Source: Reticulitermes speratus (lineage: Eukaryota; Arthropoda; Insecta; Blattodea; Rhinotermitidae). Taken from it: a DNA stretch of 64,000 nt. The stretch spans positions 10,998,001 to 11,062,000 of the forward strand of contig JAJKFL010000011.1 of assembly GCA_021186555.1 (NCBI GenBank), written 5' to 3'. Numbering within the stretch: the first letter of the stretch is position 1; the number at the start of each line of letters is the position of its first letter. Below, in pieces: positions 45,706 through 57,159 of the stretch. The translations under genes and the position numbers were made by a program. The notes beneath the pieces were generated by a model. It saw only the letters and a list, made by a program, of their open reading frames with translations. It searched no databases and was not told the DNA's origin.

Positions 45706-47204
45706 GTGGTACAAATCTCATTACTGTGCAAATGTTTCCATCCGCTGTTACTTTCTGTCTCTTAGGTCCAGGCTTCTTCTCACAACTGTGTTATCACTCA
45801 TTCTCAATTCACTTTAGTCATTTCTGGCGAGAGAACATTTTTACATTGATAAAAATACGTGAAGCTACAGCTGTTTATTCTGTCTGTATTGCTTGCCGCT
45901 CTGCGTCTGCTCAGCTATTTCTGTTCAACTCACATAAAGTAAGGTAAGTATCTGCATTAATGATTTGTCTTATGCTACGTGAGGTGGTTTGAAAATAACA
46001 CCATTATTAAGCGCACAGTGTTCAGCAATTCTAAAGTACGCTTAGTTCTTGTTACCGAAGAAATCATAATCGAAATTTTAATATCTGTAATACATTTCAG
46101 TAATTTTCTTCTGGTGGCGTAATAGAATATAGACTATATTTTTTTCTGAGTTCTATGATGTTAATTCACGAGAAATATTCGTTTTGCTGTTACATCGGAC
46201 ATCATTATTTTGGTGCACTCAGGTGCCTGCTCCTTCGTAAAACAACTAACGGACTCTTCACCTTCAAATAACACCCATATGTCGACCATTAGACATTTCA
46301 TTCATAAATATACCTTACTAAAGAATATGTAAATTTTGGTGAAGTTTTTATTTGGAAAATGTAAATTAAAAACATGATAGATGCGAGTAATTTGTATTTC
46401 GCTCTCCGTATGAGGGTAATAAATCCGTGTTGAACAAACACTAACTACACATGCCCAATTGTGTATGTAGATATTATACGCTTGTCTACAGATGTGGTAG
46501 GAATCAATTATATGTGCATAACATTATAAATATAATGAACATTATAAACTTTAATTTTTTATAATTTAATGCACTAGAAATCTGTACTAATGGAAATGAT
46601 AAACACAAATACACCACTAACTTATACAACTGTTTATTTACAACTGCTATTAGGCTCCGCAATGTGCTGAGGAACAGGATGAAAGTTTGATCAATTTGTG
46701 CTCAGACTTCTTCTTTCAGAACTTTATTTAAACTTTACTTTAATTTTTGTGGTATGGTAAATTCATCAAACTTTTTTCTTTTGAGAAATTTTAGGTCATA
46801 TTTTGAAAAATATAGCAGTTGGGGCTTTCTGATGACCCACAACTGATATCGTAAGTGCCTGGAAAATGTTGCTGGCTGGTAGTCTTATCCCGTTTAACGA
46901 ATTTAACATCTAGGGAAAATAAAAGAGCGAAGGCGCTAGACCTGTTACGCTGTACAGGCTTCCTAACTTGTTTATTTCTGGTCTGTTTTTAAGAAGTGTG
47001 GAACTTATATCGCTACAGTTATATAATGCAATGACTTTTATTATTGTGATAGGTTCTAAAATATTATTATTGATGTTTAATAATATAGTCATTTTATACC
47101 ATTAATTATTATCCGAATTCTTTATTTTGACACAGCAAGAGGGTTTTCTCTTCTTTAAGGGTCCAGAAACGCTTTTTGTACCACCTAGGCTTCTACTGAA
47201 CCGC
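45706..47204. other. no supported feature
   Basis: AT-rich spacer with no recognised gene or repeat. Confidence 0.5.
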
Positions 47205-47370
47205 TAACGGGGGCTCTTCCCCGGGGGTAAAGCGGCTAGGAGTTGAAGCTTACCACCTGTCTATATCTAGTGCCGAAGTTAAGAATGAATGGAGTTATAC
47301 CTCCATTCCGCCATATGCCTTCATGCCATACCCAAATTTACCTTCACCTGTACCTTTACTGTCTATTGTG
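47205..47370 (+). mobile_element. SINE family C 3' fragment
   Basis: CCCCGGGGGTAAAGCGGCTA, GGAGTTGAAGCTTACCACCT, ATCTAGTGCCGAAGTTAAGA and GGAGTTATACCTCCATTC match the 3' half of the 61.5-kb copy. The tRNA head is missing. Confidence 0.8.
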
Positions 47371-47481
47371 AGCAGAACTGCTGTAAACTAAAGTTGTCAT
47401 ACGCTGTGAAGAACGAATTCAGAATGCTGAAGCATAACCTCAAAGGTATCGAGAATTCTTCGTAACGATAACGCGTGAAAT

Positions 47482-47784
47482 ATGTTTCGGAACGCTAGAA
47501 ACAAGGGCAATTGTCATAAGAGCAACGACTATGGCAGTGTTACCATGAAAGCGGAGGAGAGAGGAAGCATTGGAGAGCTCCTTCGGGAGACATTGGATAG
47601 AAACAGTAGGGAGACATTGGCCGTGAAGGAAGATTGCAGCGGAGTGAAAATTGTCTTTCTTTCAAGTATTGTTCAAAATGAAGGATGGCACCAAGTCGTT
47701 ACTGCGAGATTGCCACAGTACGTTCTTAACGGCTCCTTTGACAATGTGGAAGATTTAGGACGATGGCTAGAACCTATGCTATAA
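47482..47784 (+). other. unassigned 100-codon open frame
   Basis: The frame encodes KAEERGSIGELLRETLDRNS, VKEDCSGVKIVFLSSIVQNE and NVEDLGRWLEPML. Composition is more balanced and less hydrophobic than in neighbouring random frames. No known family is recognised, and no splice-paired partner exon is evident. It may be a fragment of an unnamed transposon or noise. Confidence 0.2.
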
Positions 47785-48199
47785 TAATTTGTGTGCTATA
47801 ATCCCTGCCGCAATAATCCAACCCGGTGGAAGCCAATGGAATCATACTAGCGTATGGTTAAAATTTAAAAGGTGTAATGGAAATTTTATTACAAATATCG
47901 AACTACAACCGCTGCATCACATGGCAGTCTTAATGTCTTTCACATCAACTGCTACTGCACAAGTCACAACTGCTTTCATGAACGAACTGCAAGAAACTAG
48001 TTACTTTCTACTTCGCTCTCAAAATATGAAGTGTAAATTATATCAGACCATTAAAATATTCTCTTTCGCATCCGATAAAAATTCTAATAAAATTATGAAT
48101 AGAAATTGAGATACTTTAACATTTTATGACGATGTATTCGTAATTCACGGTCACAATCTACATAATTTTCTTTACCCATTTTAAAGACGTGGCGTAAAC

Positions 48200-48420
48200 T
48201 GTTTTATTTATAGACCCAGCTCGTACCGCGCAGTAAACACTTTTCATCTCGGTTATAAAAACCAGTCAGTTTATGTCATATAGGGCAAAGTCGCTGTTTG
48301 TTGTGAGATATATATAAAACACATAAATACAGTGTGTGGGCAGAGCGTAGAATGTATTAATATTAAACCTGTTGGTGAATCAAGTAAGCAGTAGGCTTTC
48401 AATGGTTAATGTTTTGTAAG
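48200..48420 (+). repeat. interspersed repeat family X, copy 2
   Basis: CTCGTACCGCGCAGTAAACAC is present in one-base-variant form, followed by AAAACCAGTCAGTTTATG, GTCGCTGTTTGTTGTGAGAT and AGTAGGCTTTCAATGGTTAA. The order matches copy 1 at 42.5-42.7 kb. A weaker third segment (CAGTTAACG, AACAATCACTG) follows at 48.49-48.55 kb. Confidence 0.72.
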
Positions 48421-49004
48421 ATGAAGCCAATAGTTTTTTTTATATCTGTTCTCACCTCAAAGATGAAAGAGTTGCCTCTGTTTATAACTGACATTCAGTT
48501 AACGATATGCGGGAAAACAATCACTGTTTTATTTTACAACCAAGCCAACCACACAAAAGAAAGTTTTCGGTTAAGATAGCATATTCTTTAAGGTTAAAGC
48601 TAGTGGTACATATAGTTGTTTTACCTCCGTAATACACTTAACATTTTTTTTGATTGGAAGTCAATTTACTGAGATTTTATAGCACTGTTTGCCTTTTTCG
48701 TTTAAGTATAGCCTGTACAAATTGTTTGAAATATGTGAGTCAGAAATTGTAAGAATATGTACCTAATTATATAGGCACAAACTTGAGCTGATATTCTGGA
48801 CGACATACCTTCTGCGTCTACGTCACACAATATAACCACACCTGTCCGCTTGTCTGTCTGCTCGCAAGTAAGAGCCCGCAAATTAGCAAACAAATTTTAA
48901 TTAATCTCCGTATGATTTGCATTAGTTTTCAAATCACAATATTCCGTCCAACTAAATGCACTATATTGTTTCCAGACATTTTATATTACACTACCTTGTT
49001 GAAC

Positions 49005-49048
49005 AATCCTACATATTTCGACCCCTTACGGGATCATCATCAGGGATT
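49005..49048 (-). ncRNA. hammerhead-ribozyme-like motif
   Basis: On the minus strand: AATCC (stem I), CTGATGA core, one T, GATCCC-GTAA-GGGGTC (6-bp stem II with one G-T pair), GAA, ATATGT (short stem III), A as the NUH base, then GGATT, which pairs perfectly with AATCC. The length is 44 nt, as in the 38.0/38.6-kb motifs, but stem I and stem II have different sequences that still pair. The same single T precedes stem II. This covariation is the main support. Confidence 0.55.
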
Positions 49049-49099
49049 CTTATCAAAGTAATACTTCACAAAACTGAACTAGCAATCTATATACACATT

Positions 49100-49858
49100 A
49101 AAAATATACAAAAAGTAAATGAGTTAAAATGTAGGCGTTTGTTGTGTAATGGATTCTGGTATACTACGTTGCATTAGTTTTGTTTTGCTCGTTTTAAGGG
49201 CCATTTTGCCTAATGGACTAAATATAGTTTTATACGTTTTGAATCCCGTAACAGATGTTTGTGAAATTTGACCCAGAATAGACATGCATTTGATTCAGTA
49301 AATCTCAAATCATACATCATATCATTTCAGCTGTTGATACAGCGTGGTTAAATCAGGTAAGAAAGAACGCAAATACTGACACAGACACTATTCAACTCTG
49401 TCAGATTTTCAACGGGTCTCAGTTTTCCCTTAGTAACTTCTCTATTTTCCACTATCACCAATAACTTACAGGCGAAATGACTGGTTAGATTATTCGGGAG
49501 TTAGTTCTTAATCATATTTCTCCTGTTATTACCTCTAGGTTCGACTTCTCTCCTTCTCCATTTTATCTTACCACTCCATTACTTTCAAGCCGTGGTTGCA
49601 TCTTGCACCTACATTTGAGTGTGTCCACGTTTCTCTGACCCCTTTCATTGTTTCCACGCTCACAGAAGAAATGTTTGTGCCGAAACTCTTGCTATTCGGT
49701 TAGCCATATTTACCACCAGCCAGTAAAGGTGTGAATTATAGTGGAAACTCGATGAACTTGCAAGGAACCATGTGCAGGCAACTCTGTTGAGCAGTTTTTC
49801 ATATATTGATACGTTATTTATATCCTTACATACATACAAACTTACGATTTCTTCATTA
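49100..49858. other. no supported feature
   Basis: AT-rich spacer before the 21-bp array; nothing recognised. Confidence 0.5.
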
Positions 49859-50874
49859 TCTTATAATACTAGGTGCAACTATTATAATACTAAGTGCAAC
49901 TATTATAATACTAGGTGCAACTATCTTGTAATACTACACGGGTAGGTGCAACTATCTTATAATACTAGGTGCAACTATTATAATACTAGGTGCAACAATT
50001 ATAATACTAGGTGCAACAATTATAATACTAGGTGCAACTATTATAATACTAGGTGCAACTATTATAATACTAGATGCAACTATTATAATACTAGGTGCAA
50101 CTATTATAATACTAGGCGCAACTATTATAATACTAGATGCAACTATTATAATACTAGGTGCAACTATTATAATACTAGGTGCAACTATTATAATACTAGG
50201 TGCAACTATTATAATACTAGGTGCAACTATTATAATACTAGGTGAAACTATTATAATACTAGGTGCAACTATTATAATACTAGGTGCAACTATTATAATA
50301 CTAGATGCAACTATTATAATACTAGGTGCAACTATTATAATACTAGGTGCAACTATCTTGTAATACTACACGGGTAGGTGCAACTATCTTATAATACTAG
50401 GTGCAACTATTATAATACTAGGTGCAACAATTATAATACTAGGTGCAACAATTATAATACTAGGTGCAACAATTATAATACTAGGTGCAACAATTATAAT
50501 ACTAGGTGCAACAATTATAATACTAGGTGCAACTATTATAATACTAGGTGCAACTATTATAATACTAGATGCAACTATTATAATACTAGGTGCAACTATT
50601 ATAATACTAGGCGCAACTATTATAATACTAGATGCAACTATTATAATACTAGGTGCAACTATTATAATACTAGGTGCAACTATTATAATACTAGGTGCAA
50701 CTATTATAATACTAGGTGCAACTATTATAATACTAGGTGAAACTATTATAATACTAGGTACAACTATTATAATACTAGGTACAACTATTATAATACTAGG
50801 TGCAACTATTATAATACTAGGTGCAACTTTTATAATACTATGTGCAACTATTATAATACTAGGTGCAACTATTT
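49859..50874 (+). repeat. 21-bp minisatellite, about 48 copies, with a duplicated block
   Basis: The unit is CTATTATAATACTAGGTGCA plus A. Variants include CAATT, AGATGC, AGGCGC and GGTGAAA. An off-length block with TACACGGGTAGG occurs at 49921 and again at 50353, followed by the same order of variants. A segment of about 432 bp was therefore duplicated. Open frames (CNYYNTR repeats) come from the unit length of 21. Confidence 0.97.
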
Positions 50875-51082
50875 CCTTGTAGTCCTACGACAAATCCTAG
50901 GAATGAATTAAGTTTTATTGCTTGTAGGTGTGGAGTCAACAAATCATAAAATATTATACACAATATACGAGTATCTAACACAATTCCAAAAATAACTTCC
51001 GCTTACATATCGGCTGTTTAAGTATACAGGCCTGTATGATTTGTACCCCACATATATTTCTCCACTTACACATTCCGGCTGG

Positions 51083-52202
51083 AAACGGAGGTCACATCAG
51101 TTCCGTGTAAGCTAGTAGACTTAAACAGAGGTCACATCAGTTCCGTGTACGCTAGTAGACTTAAACGGAGGTCACATCAGTTCCGTGTACGCTAGTAGAC
51201 TTAAACAGAGGTCACATCAGTTTCGTGTACGCTAGTAGACTTAAACGGAGGTCACATCAGTTCCGTGTACGCTAGTAGACTTAAACGGAGGTCACATCAG
51301 TTCCGTGTACGCTAGTAGACTTAAACGGAGGTCACATCAGTTCCATGTACACTAGTAGACTTAAACGGAGGTCACATCAGTTCCGTGTACGCTAGTAGAC
51401 TTAAACGGAGGTCACATCAGTTCCGTGTACGCTAGTAGACTTAAACGGAGGTCACATCAGTTCCGTGTATGCTAGTAGACTTAAACGGAGGTCACATCAG
51501 TTCCGTGTACGCTAGTAGACTTAAACGGAGGTCACAATAGTTCCATGTACGCTAGTAGACTTAAACGGAGGTCACATCAGTTCCGTGTACGCTAGTAGAC
51601 TTAAACGGATGTCACATCAGTTCTGTGTATGCTAGTAGACTTAAACGGAGGTCACATCAGTTCTGTGTATGCTAGTAGACTTAAACGGAGGTCACATCAG
51701 TTCCGTGTACGCTAGTAGACTTAAACGGAGGTCACATCAGTTCCATGTACGCTAGTAGACTTAAACGGAGGTCACATCAGTTCCGTGTACGCTAGTAGAC
51801 TTAAACGGAGGTCACATCAGTTCCGTGTACGCTAGTAGACTTAAAAACGGAGGTCACGTCAGTTCCATGTACGCTAGTAGACTTAAACGGAGGTCACATC
51901 AGTTCCATGTACGCTAGTAGACTTAAACAGAGGTCACATCAGTTCCGTGTACGCTAGTAGACTTAAACGGAGGTCACATCAGTTCCATGTACGCTAGTAG
52001 ACTTAAACAGAGGTCACATCAGTTCCGTGTACGCTAGTAGACTTAAACGGAGGTCACATCAGTTCCATGTACGCTAGTAGACTTAAACAGAGGTCACATC
52101 AGTTCCGTGTACGCTAGTAGACTTAAACGGAGGTCACATCAGTTCCATGTACGCTAGTAGACTTAAACGGAGGTCACATCAGTTCCGTGTACGCTAGTAG
52201 AC
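51083..52202 (+). repeat. 40-bp minisatellite, about 28 copies
   Basis: The unit contains GGAGGTCACATCAGTTCCGT followed by GTACGCTAGTAGACTTAAAC. Identity is very high; one unit (near 51842) has an AA insertion. From about 51884 to 52125 the units alternate strictly between two variants, giving an 80-bp higher-order unit. Unit length is not divisible by three and no long frame results. Confidence 0.97.
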
Positions 52203-53008
52203 TAACATGAGTAAATGTGAAGCCAGTTCATTTGTGTTTTTGTTGATTAAAACTGAACACTTCTGTACGCTTTCTTGAAACACTGGTGGTTATCGGGTTT
52301 CCGCAGATTTCACGAATGTTTTATCGCGAAGTTGGTTACTAGGTTTTCTCCTTTAACCTCCAACGTCTCGACGCATTTACACTGGTCTCAATGCAGGAAT
52401 ATAAAAGAACACATCTGCATAATTGTTCGTAGTTGAAGTTACTATGGCTGTCCGAAACGCAATGATTTTTCGTTTTGTATTTTTAAAGAGTTTCGTTCTA
52501 CTCGGCACTCATTTTTGTAGCAGCAACACGTGGATTCTAAAGCCAGTTTTGTTATTACTTGATTTAAAAATGATTTATCACCTGCGCAGGTTACAGAAGC
52601 CAACGATAATAGCCATGCCGTCTAAGACGCGTACTCCCTACTATTGCTTTAACGCTGAGACCGTGGCTTAAAATATAATTTATGGACGTGGATGTGTGTA
52701 TAAACTAGATTCATGAACCGCGAGAAAGGGAGGTTCTGGGCTGCATTGGTCTGTAGCCTTAAGGTAGAGTGCGGAAGTTTGACCAGAAACGTGATTGTGA
52801 GTCGTGAATGAAGGGTGTGGAAGGAAACAGTTGTGAGTAGTAAAACAGGCGAGGAAGGAAATAAACACAAAACGTGAATAGTCAAATAAAATAATGAAAA
52901 ACAGTAAGGAGGAGAGGTACAAGAAAGGTAAGGAAAATATGGCTGAGGAAAGAAGGAAGTAAAAGCGAGGAATAATATGAACAAACGAAGAAAACAAATA
53001 GAAACTCT

Positions 53009-53028
53009 GGGGGGGGGGGGGGGGGGGG
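53009..53028 (+). repeat. G20 homopolymer
   Basis: An uninterrupted run of 20 G, a likely site of length polymorphism and sequencing error. Proline-rich open frames over it on the minus strand are artefacts. Confidence 0.95.
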
Positions 53029-53489
53029 TGTGCACAAAAATAAGTAACGTAAGATCTTACGTAAACCAGGCAGAGATAATGAGGGAAAACAGACGGGAAG
53101 TAATGTATTAGTTAGTGTCATATTTAAGGAAGTTTTCTAAACCGGAGAGTTGTACTTTGGATATGCTTTGATTGTATATTAATTTAACGACATATTTTAA
53201 TTCGTGGATTTAGCAACCACAGTTGAACACATGTATTACACACACATATGCAAACAAAACAGACCGGTGTGGTAATGTTAATTACAGGTATATAACAAAT
53301 CGAGTGAGGATTTCTATGGTTGTCATTTTTATTGTCCTAGTGTGTACAGTTACTTATAAAATATATAATGTATAGGATAACAGCATCCGGCAGATAAATG
53401 AATACAAAGAGCTGGGTATGCTTGGGGCTTATTTGTGCGACGTTTTGTGAGGAAGTAATACTGACTTTTGTTGTGTACTTTACGAGTAC

Positions 53490-53687
53490 TTGCATTGTGT
53501 GTGCACAAACAGCGCGTGCACTATGACATTATTTCTATATATATTCATACTTTTAGCCTTGGCGTATTGTTTTATTGTCTCATTGGAGAAACGAACTGAA
53601 GAAGCCCTTGCAGGTAGAGGTTACAAGGAAAACCTGGCCTGTGTTGTTGACCAATTTTATTTTACCGCTGTAAACGTTATGGGGTAA
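53490..53687 (+). other. unassigned 65-codon frame with a membrane-like segment
   Basis: From the second methionine it reads MTLFLYIFILLALAYCFIV, a strong hydrophobic segment, then SLEKRTEEALAGRGYKENLA and CVVDQFYFTAVNVMG. It ends at ATGGG|GTAATC, which could be a weak splice donor. A signal-anchor followed by a charged segment looks protein-like, but I recognise no family and see no partner exon. Confidence 0.25.
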
Positions 53688-54364
53688 TCTATGTAGTTTT
53701 TATGATTTGTGTTTTAAAGTTATTTAAATCCAAGGGTATGTATTTGCAAACTGGCTTTGGAATCTGTTGATAACAGTACACCACACTCTATTAAACTTCA
53801 TATTTGGTAAGTAAATAGAAAAAGGATAGTGGAATGTATCTGACATACGAGAACGACTGTTATTGACACAGATCAGTCACAATTGGTCACGCTTTTCTAA
53901 GTTTCAAATATGGAAGTCTGAGCAGGACCTGTACCGTAAAACGTCTGCAAGCTTTTATCTAAAAGATTTCCGAACTGTGAACTTCTCTCTTGGGGCCACA
54001 TGTTCGTTCTTTCCTTTCAGTAAACATCTTACCCAGTCACTCACTGCTTCTGTCTCTCTGTCTGTCTGTCTGTCCGTCACAGCAACCATCAATCTACTTC
54101 CTTGCTGCCTCCTGAATTTAGGAGTCTGATAAGATGGGAGCACGAGGTTCCATTACTGAAAGGGGCTTATGGTGCAGAATTTATTTGACATCGTTACACG
54201 GCGGGCTATTTTACTGCTTCCTGATGGTGTCAATGACGTGCGTGTCATGAAAAGAAGAAACGGTGCGTTCTGTCCACAGAATGTATTATTGTGTTTTGTA
54301 TGGGACTCAGAACAGGCAGCTATTGTTTTCTTATCAAGTATTAAAAGATTTTTGTTTACAACGG

Positions 54365-54420
54365 AGACGGAGTGTGTTTACTGCGCGGTACGGAATGAAT
54401 ATTTATATATAATTTAGACT
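54365..54420 (-). repeat. family X fragment, inverted
   Basis: On the minus strand TTCCGTACCGCGCAGTAAAC followed by ACTCCGTCTCCGTTG matches the start of family-X copy 1. Confidence 0.6.
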
Positions 54421-54469
54421 AGCCATAGTATTTAAAAGTTTAATGTAGCAATACGTAATAACGACGCAA

Positions 54470-54595
54470 TTGGAGTGGAAACTTGGCTCCTCACCTTCTT
54501 AACCTTGACACTAGATAAAGGAGAGTGGTAGACTTCACGGTCCAACAGTTGTACCTCTAGGAAGAAGCTCCTTATACACAAGCATGGAGGCCGAT
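54470..54595 (-). mobile_element. SINE family C 3' fragment
   Basis: On the minus strand GTGAAGTCTACCACTCTCCT, TTATCTAGTGTCAAGGTTAA and GTGAGGAGCCAAGTTTCCAC follow the 3' half of the family-C consensus. It forms the C-terminal part of a spurious 198-codon minus-strand frame. Confidence 0.6.
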
Positions 54596-55238
54596 TGTTC
54601 GCAGCAGTTTGGCTTACAGTGGTGACGGTGACCGAACAAACTTCGCCAAGCTTGTGGCCCGGCATAGGTACCAAATAAGCTCTTCCACTTAATAAGTGTT
54701 TTAACAGAGATAATTCAATTGTTTTATCAAGTTGGCAATACTGCTGTAGACTTTCCTTCCAAATCAGAGGATTTGAGCCAGTATACGCTTCGCCCATTGT
54801 CGAAGTGATCCATCTTGTCCTTAAAGAGAATTTTCTAGCATTGTCAGCAAGAGAAATGTAGAAATTTGTGGCGATAAAAAATATTAAGGCAGTAAAGACG
54901 AGGAGGGAACAATGGTAAGATCTCTGAAAAGAATTCACGCGGAATAATGCCACCGAGTTGGAATGGGATGATCTCAGAATATAGCAAAGTACTGAGGAAC
55001 GGAATAACGGGGCAGCAGAATATAACACAGAATAAAAGAAGGCAAGAATTTAAGTCTTTTTGTGGGTTGTCATGGTCGCTAAATGGCCAGTAAACATATT
55101 ACGTTCCTTGGTCAATCAATGGGGAAATATATGCCGCTGTTGCTAAACTTATTGTCGCACATTTTACGTAGCCGGTGAACGTCGCTATCATTCACTAACT
55201 TATATTCCACGAGGCAGGCAATCTAAACCCAGTGCAGA

Positions 55239-57153
55239 TCTCTCGCACATGTCAGACCCACACTTGTGTACAGCTGACAGTGCGTACCTGCACATACATC
55301 TCGCACATGTCAGACCCACACTTGTGTACAGCTGACAGTGCGTACCTGCACATACATCTCGCACATGTCAGACCCACACTTGTGTACAGCTGACAGTGCG
55401 TACCTGCACATACATCTCGCACATGTCAGACCCACACTTGTGTACAGCTGACAGAGCGTACCTGCACATACATCTCGCACATGTCAGACCCACACTTGTG
55501 TACAGCTGACAGTGCGTACCTACACAAACATCTCGCACATGTCAGACCCACACTTGTGTACAGCTGACAGTGCGTACCTACACATACATCTCGCACATGT
55601 CAGACCCACACTTGTGTACAGCTGACAGTGCGTACCTGCACATACATCTCGCACATGTCAGACCCACACTTGTGTACAGCTGACAGTGCGTACCTACACA
55701 TACATCTCGCACATGTCAGACCCACACTTGTGTACAGCTGACAGTGCGTACCTACACATACATCTCGCACATGTCAGACCCACACTTGTGTACAGCTGAC
55801 AGTGCGTACCTACACATACATCTCGCACATGTCAGACCCACACTTGTGTACAGCTGACAGTGCGTACCTGCACAAACATCTCGCACATGTCAGATCCACA
55901 CTTGCGTACAGCTGACAGTGCGTACCTACACATACATCTCGCACATGTCAAACCCACACTTGTGTACAGCTGACAGTGCGTACCTACACATACATCTCGC
56001 ACATGTCAGACCCACACTTGCGTACAGCTGACAGTGCGTACCTACACAAACATCTCGCACATGTCAGACCCACACTTGTGTACAGCTGACAGTGCGTACC
56101 TACACATACATCTCGCACATGTCAGACCCACACTTGTGTACAGCTGACAGTGCGTACCTACACATACATCTCGCACATGTCAGACCCACACTTGTGTACA
56201 GCTGACAGTGCGTACCTGCACATACATCTCGCACATGTCAGACCCACACTTGTGTACAGCTGACAGTGCGTACCTACACATACATCTCGCACATGTCAGA
56301 CCCACACTTGTGTACAGCTGACAGTGCGTACCTACACATACATCTCGCACATGTCAGACCCACACTTGTGTACAGCTGACAGTGCGTACCTACACATACA
56401 TCTCGCACATGTCAGACCCACACTTGTGTACAGCTGACAGTGCGTACCTGCACAAACATCTCGCACATGTCAGACCCACACTTGCGTACAGCTGACAGTG
56501 CGTACCTACACAAACATCTCGCACATGTCAGACCCACACTTGCGTACAGCTGACAGTGCGTACCTACACAAACATCTCGCACATGTCAGACCCACACTTG
56601 TGTACAGCTGACAGTGTGTACCTACACATACATCTCGCACATGTCAGACCCACACTTGTGTACAGCTGACAGTGCGTACCTACACATACATCTCGCACAT
56701 GTCAGACCCACACTTGCGTACAGCTGACAGTGTGTACCTACACAAACATCTCGCACATGTCAGACCCACACTTGTGTACAGCTGACAGTGCGTACCTACA
56801 CATACATCTCGCACATGTCAGACCCACACTTGCGTACAGCTGACAGTGCGTACCTACACATACATCTCGCACATGTCAGACCCACACTTGCATACAGCTG
56901 ACAGTGCGTACCTACACAAACATCTCGCACATGTCAGACCCACACTTGCATACAGCTGACAGTGCGTACCTACACAAACATCTCGCACATGTCAGACCCA
57001 CACTTGTGTACAGCTGACAGTGCGTACCTACACAAACATCTCGTACGTGTCAGACCCACACTTGTGTACAGCTGACAGTGCGTACCTACACAAACATCTC
57101 GTACGTGTCAGACCCACACTTGTGTACAGCTGACAGTGCGTACCTACACATAC
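55239..57153 (+). repeat. 58-bp minisatellite, about 33 copies
   Basis: The unit contains CATCTCGCACATGTCAGACC, CACACTTGTGTACAGCTGAC and AGTGCGTACCTACACATA. Units vary at few positions (TGTGTA/TGCGTA, ACCTGC/ACCTAC, ATA/AAA, and CGTACGTG in the last two). Each unit has TGTCAG and CTGACA as an inverted pair around ACACTTGTGT, plus two E-box words (CACATG, CAGCTG). Confidence 0.97.
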
Positions 57154-57159
57154 ATCGAC

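Noticed and set aside
49946..50740. CNYYNTR-repeat open frames
   Set aside because: Product of a 21-bp unit without stops; no start context and no flanking coding sequence.
54432..55028. 198-codon minus-strand open frame
   Set aside because: Its C-terminal third is a SINE family C fragment and the remainder has no recognisable domain.
55239..57153. CRISPR-like regular array
   Set aside because: Units are contiguous and identical along their whole length with no unique spacers, and the DNA is eukaryotic; these are minisatellites.
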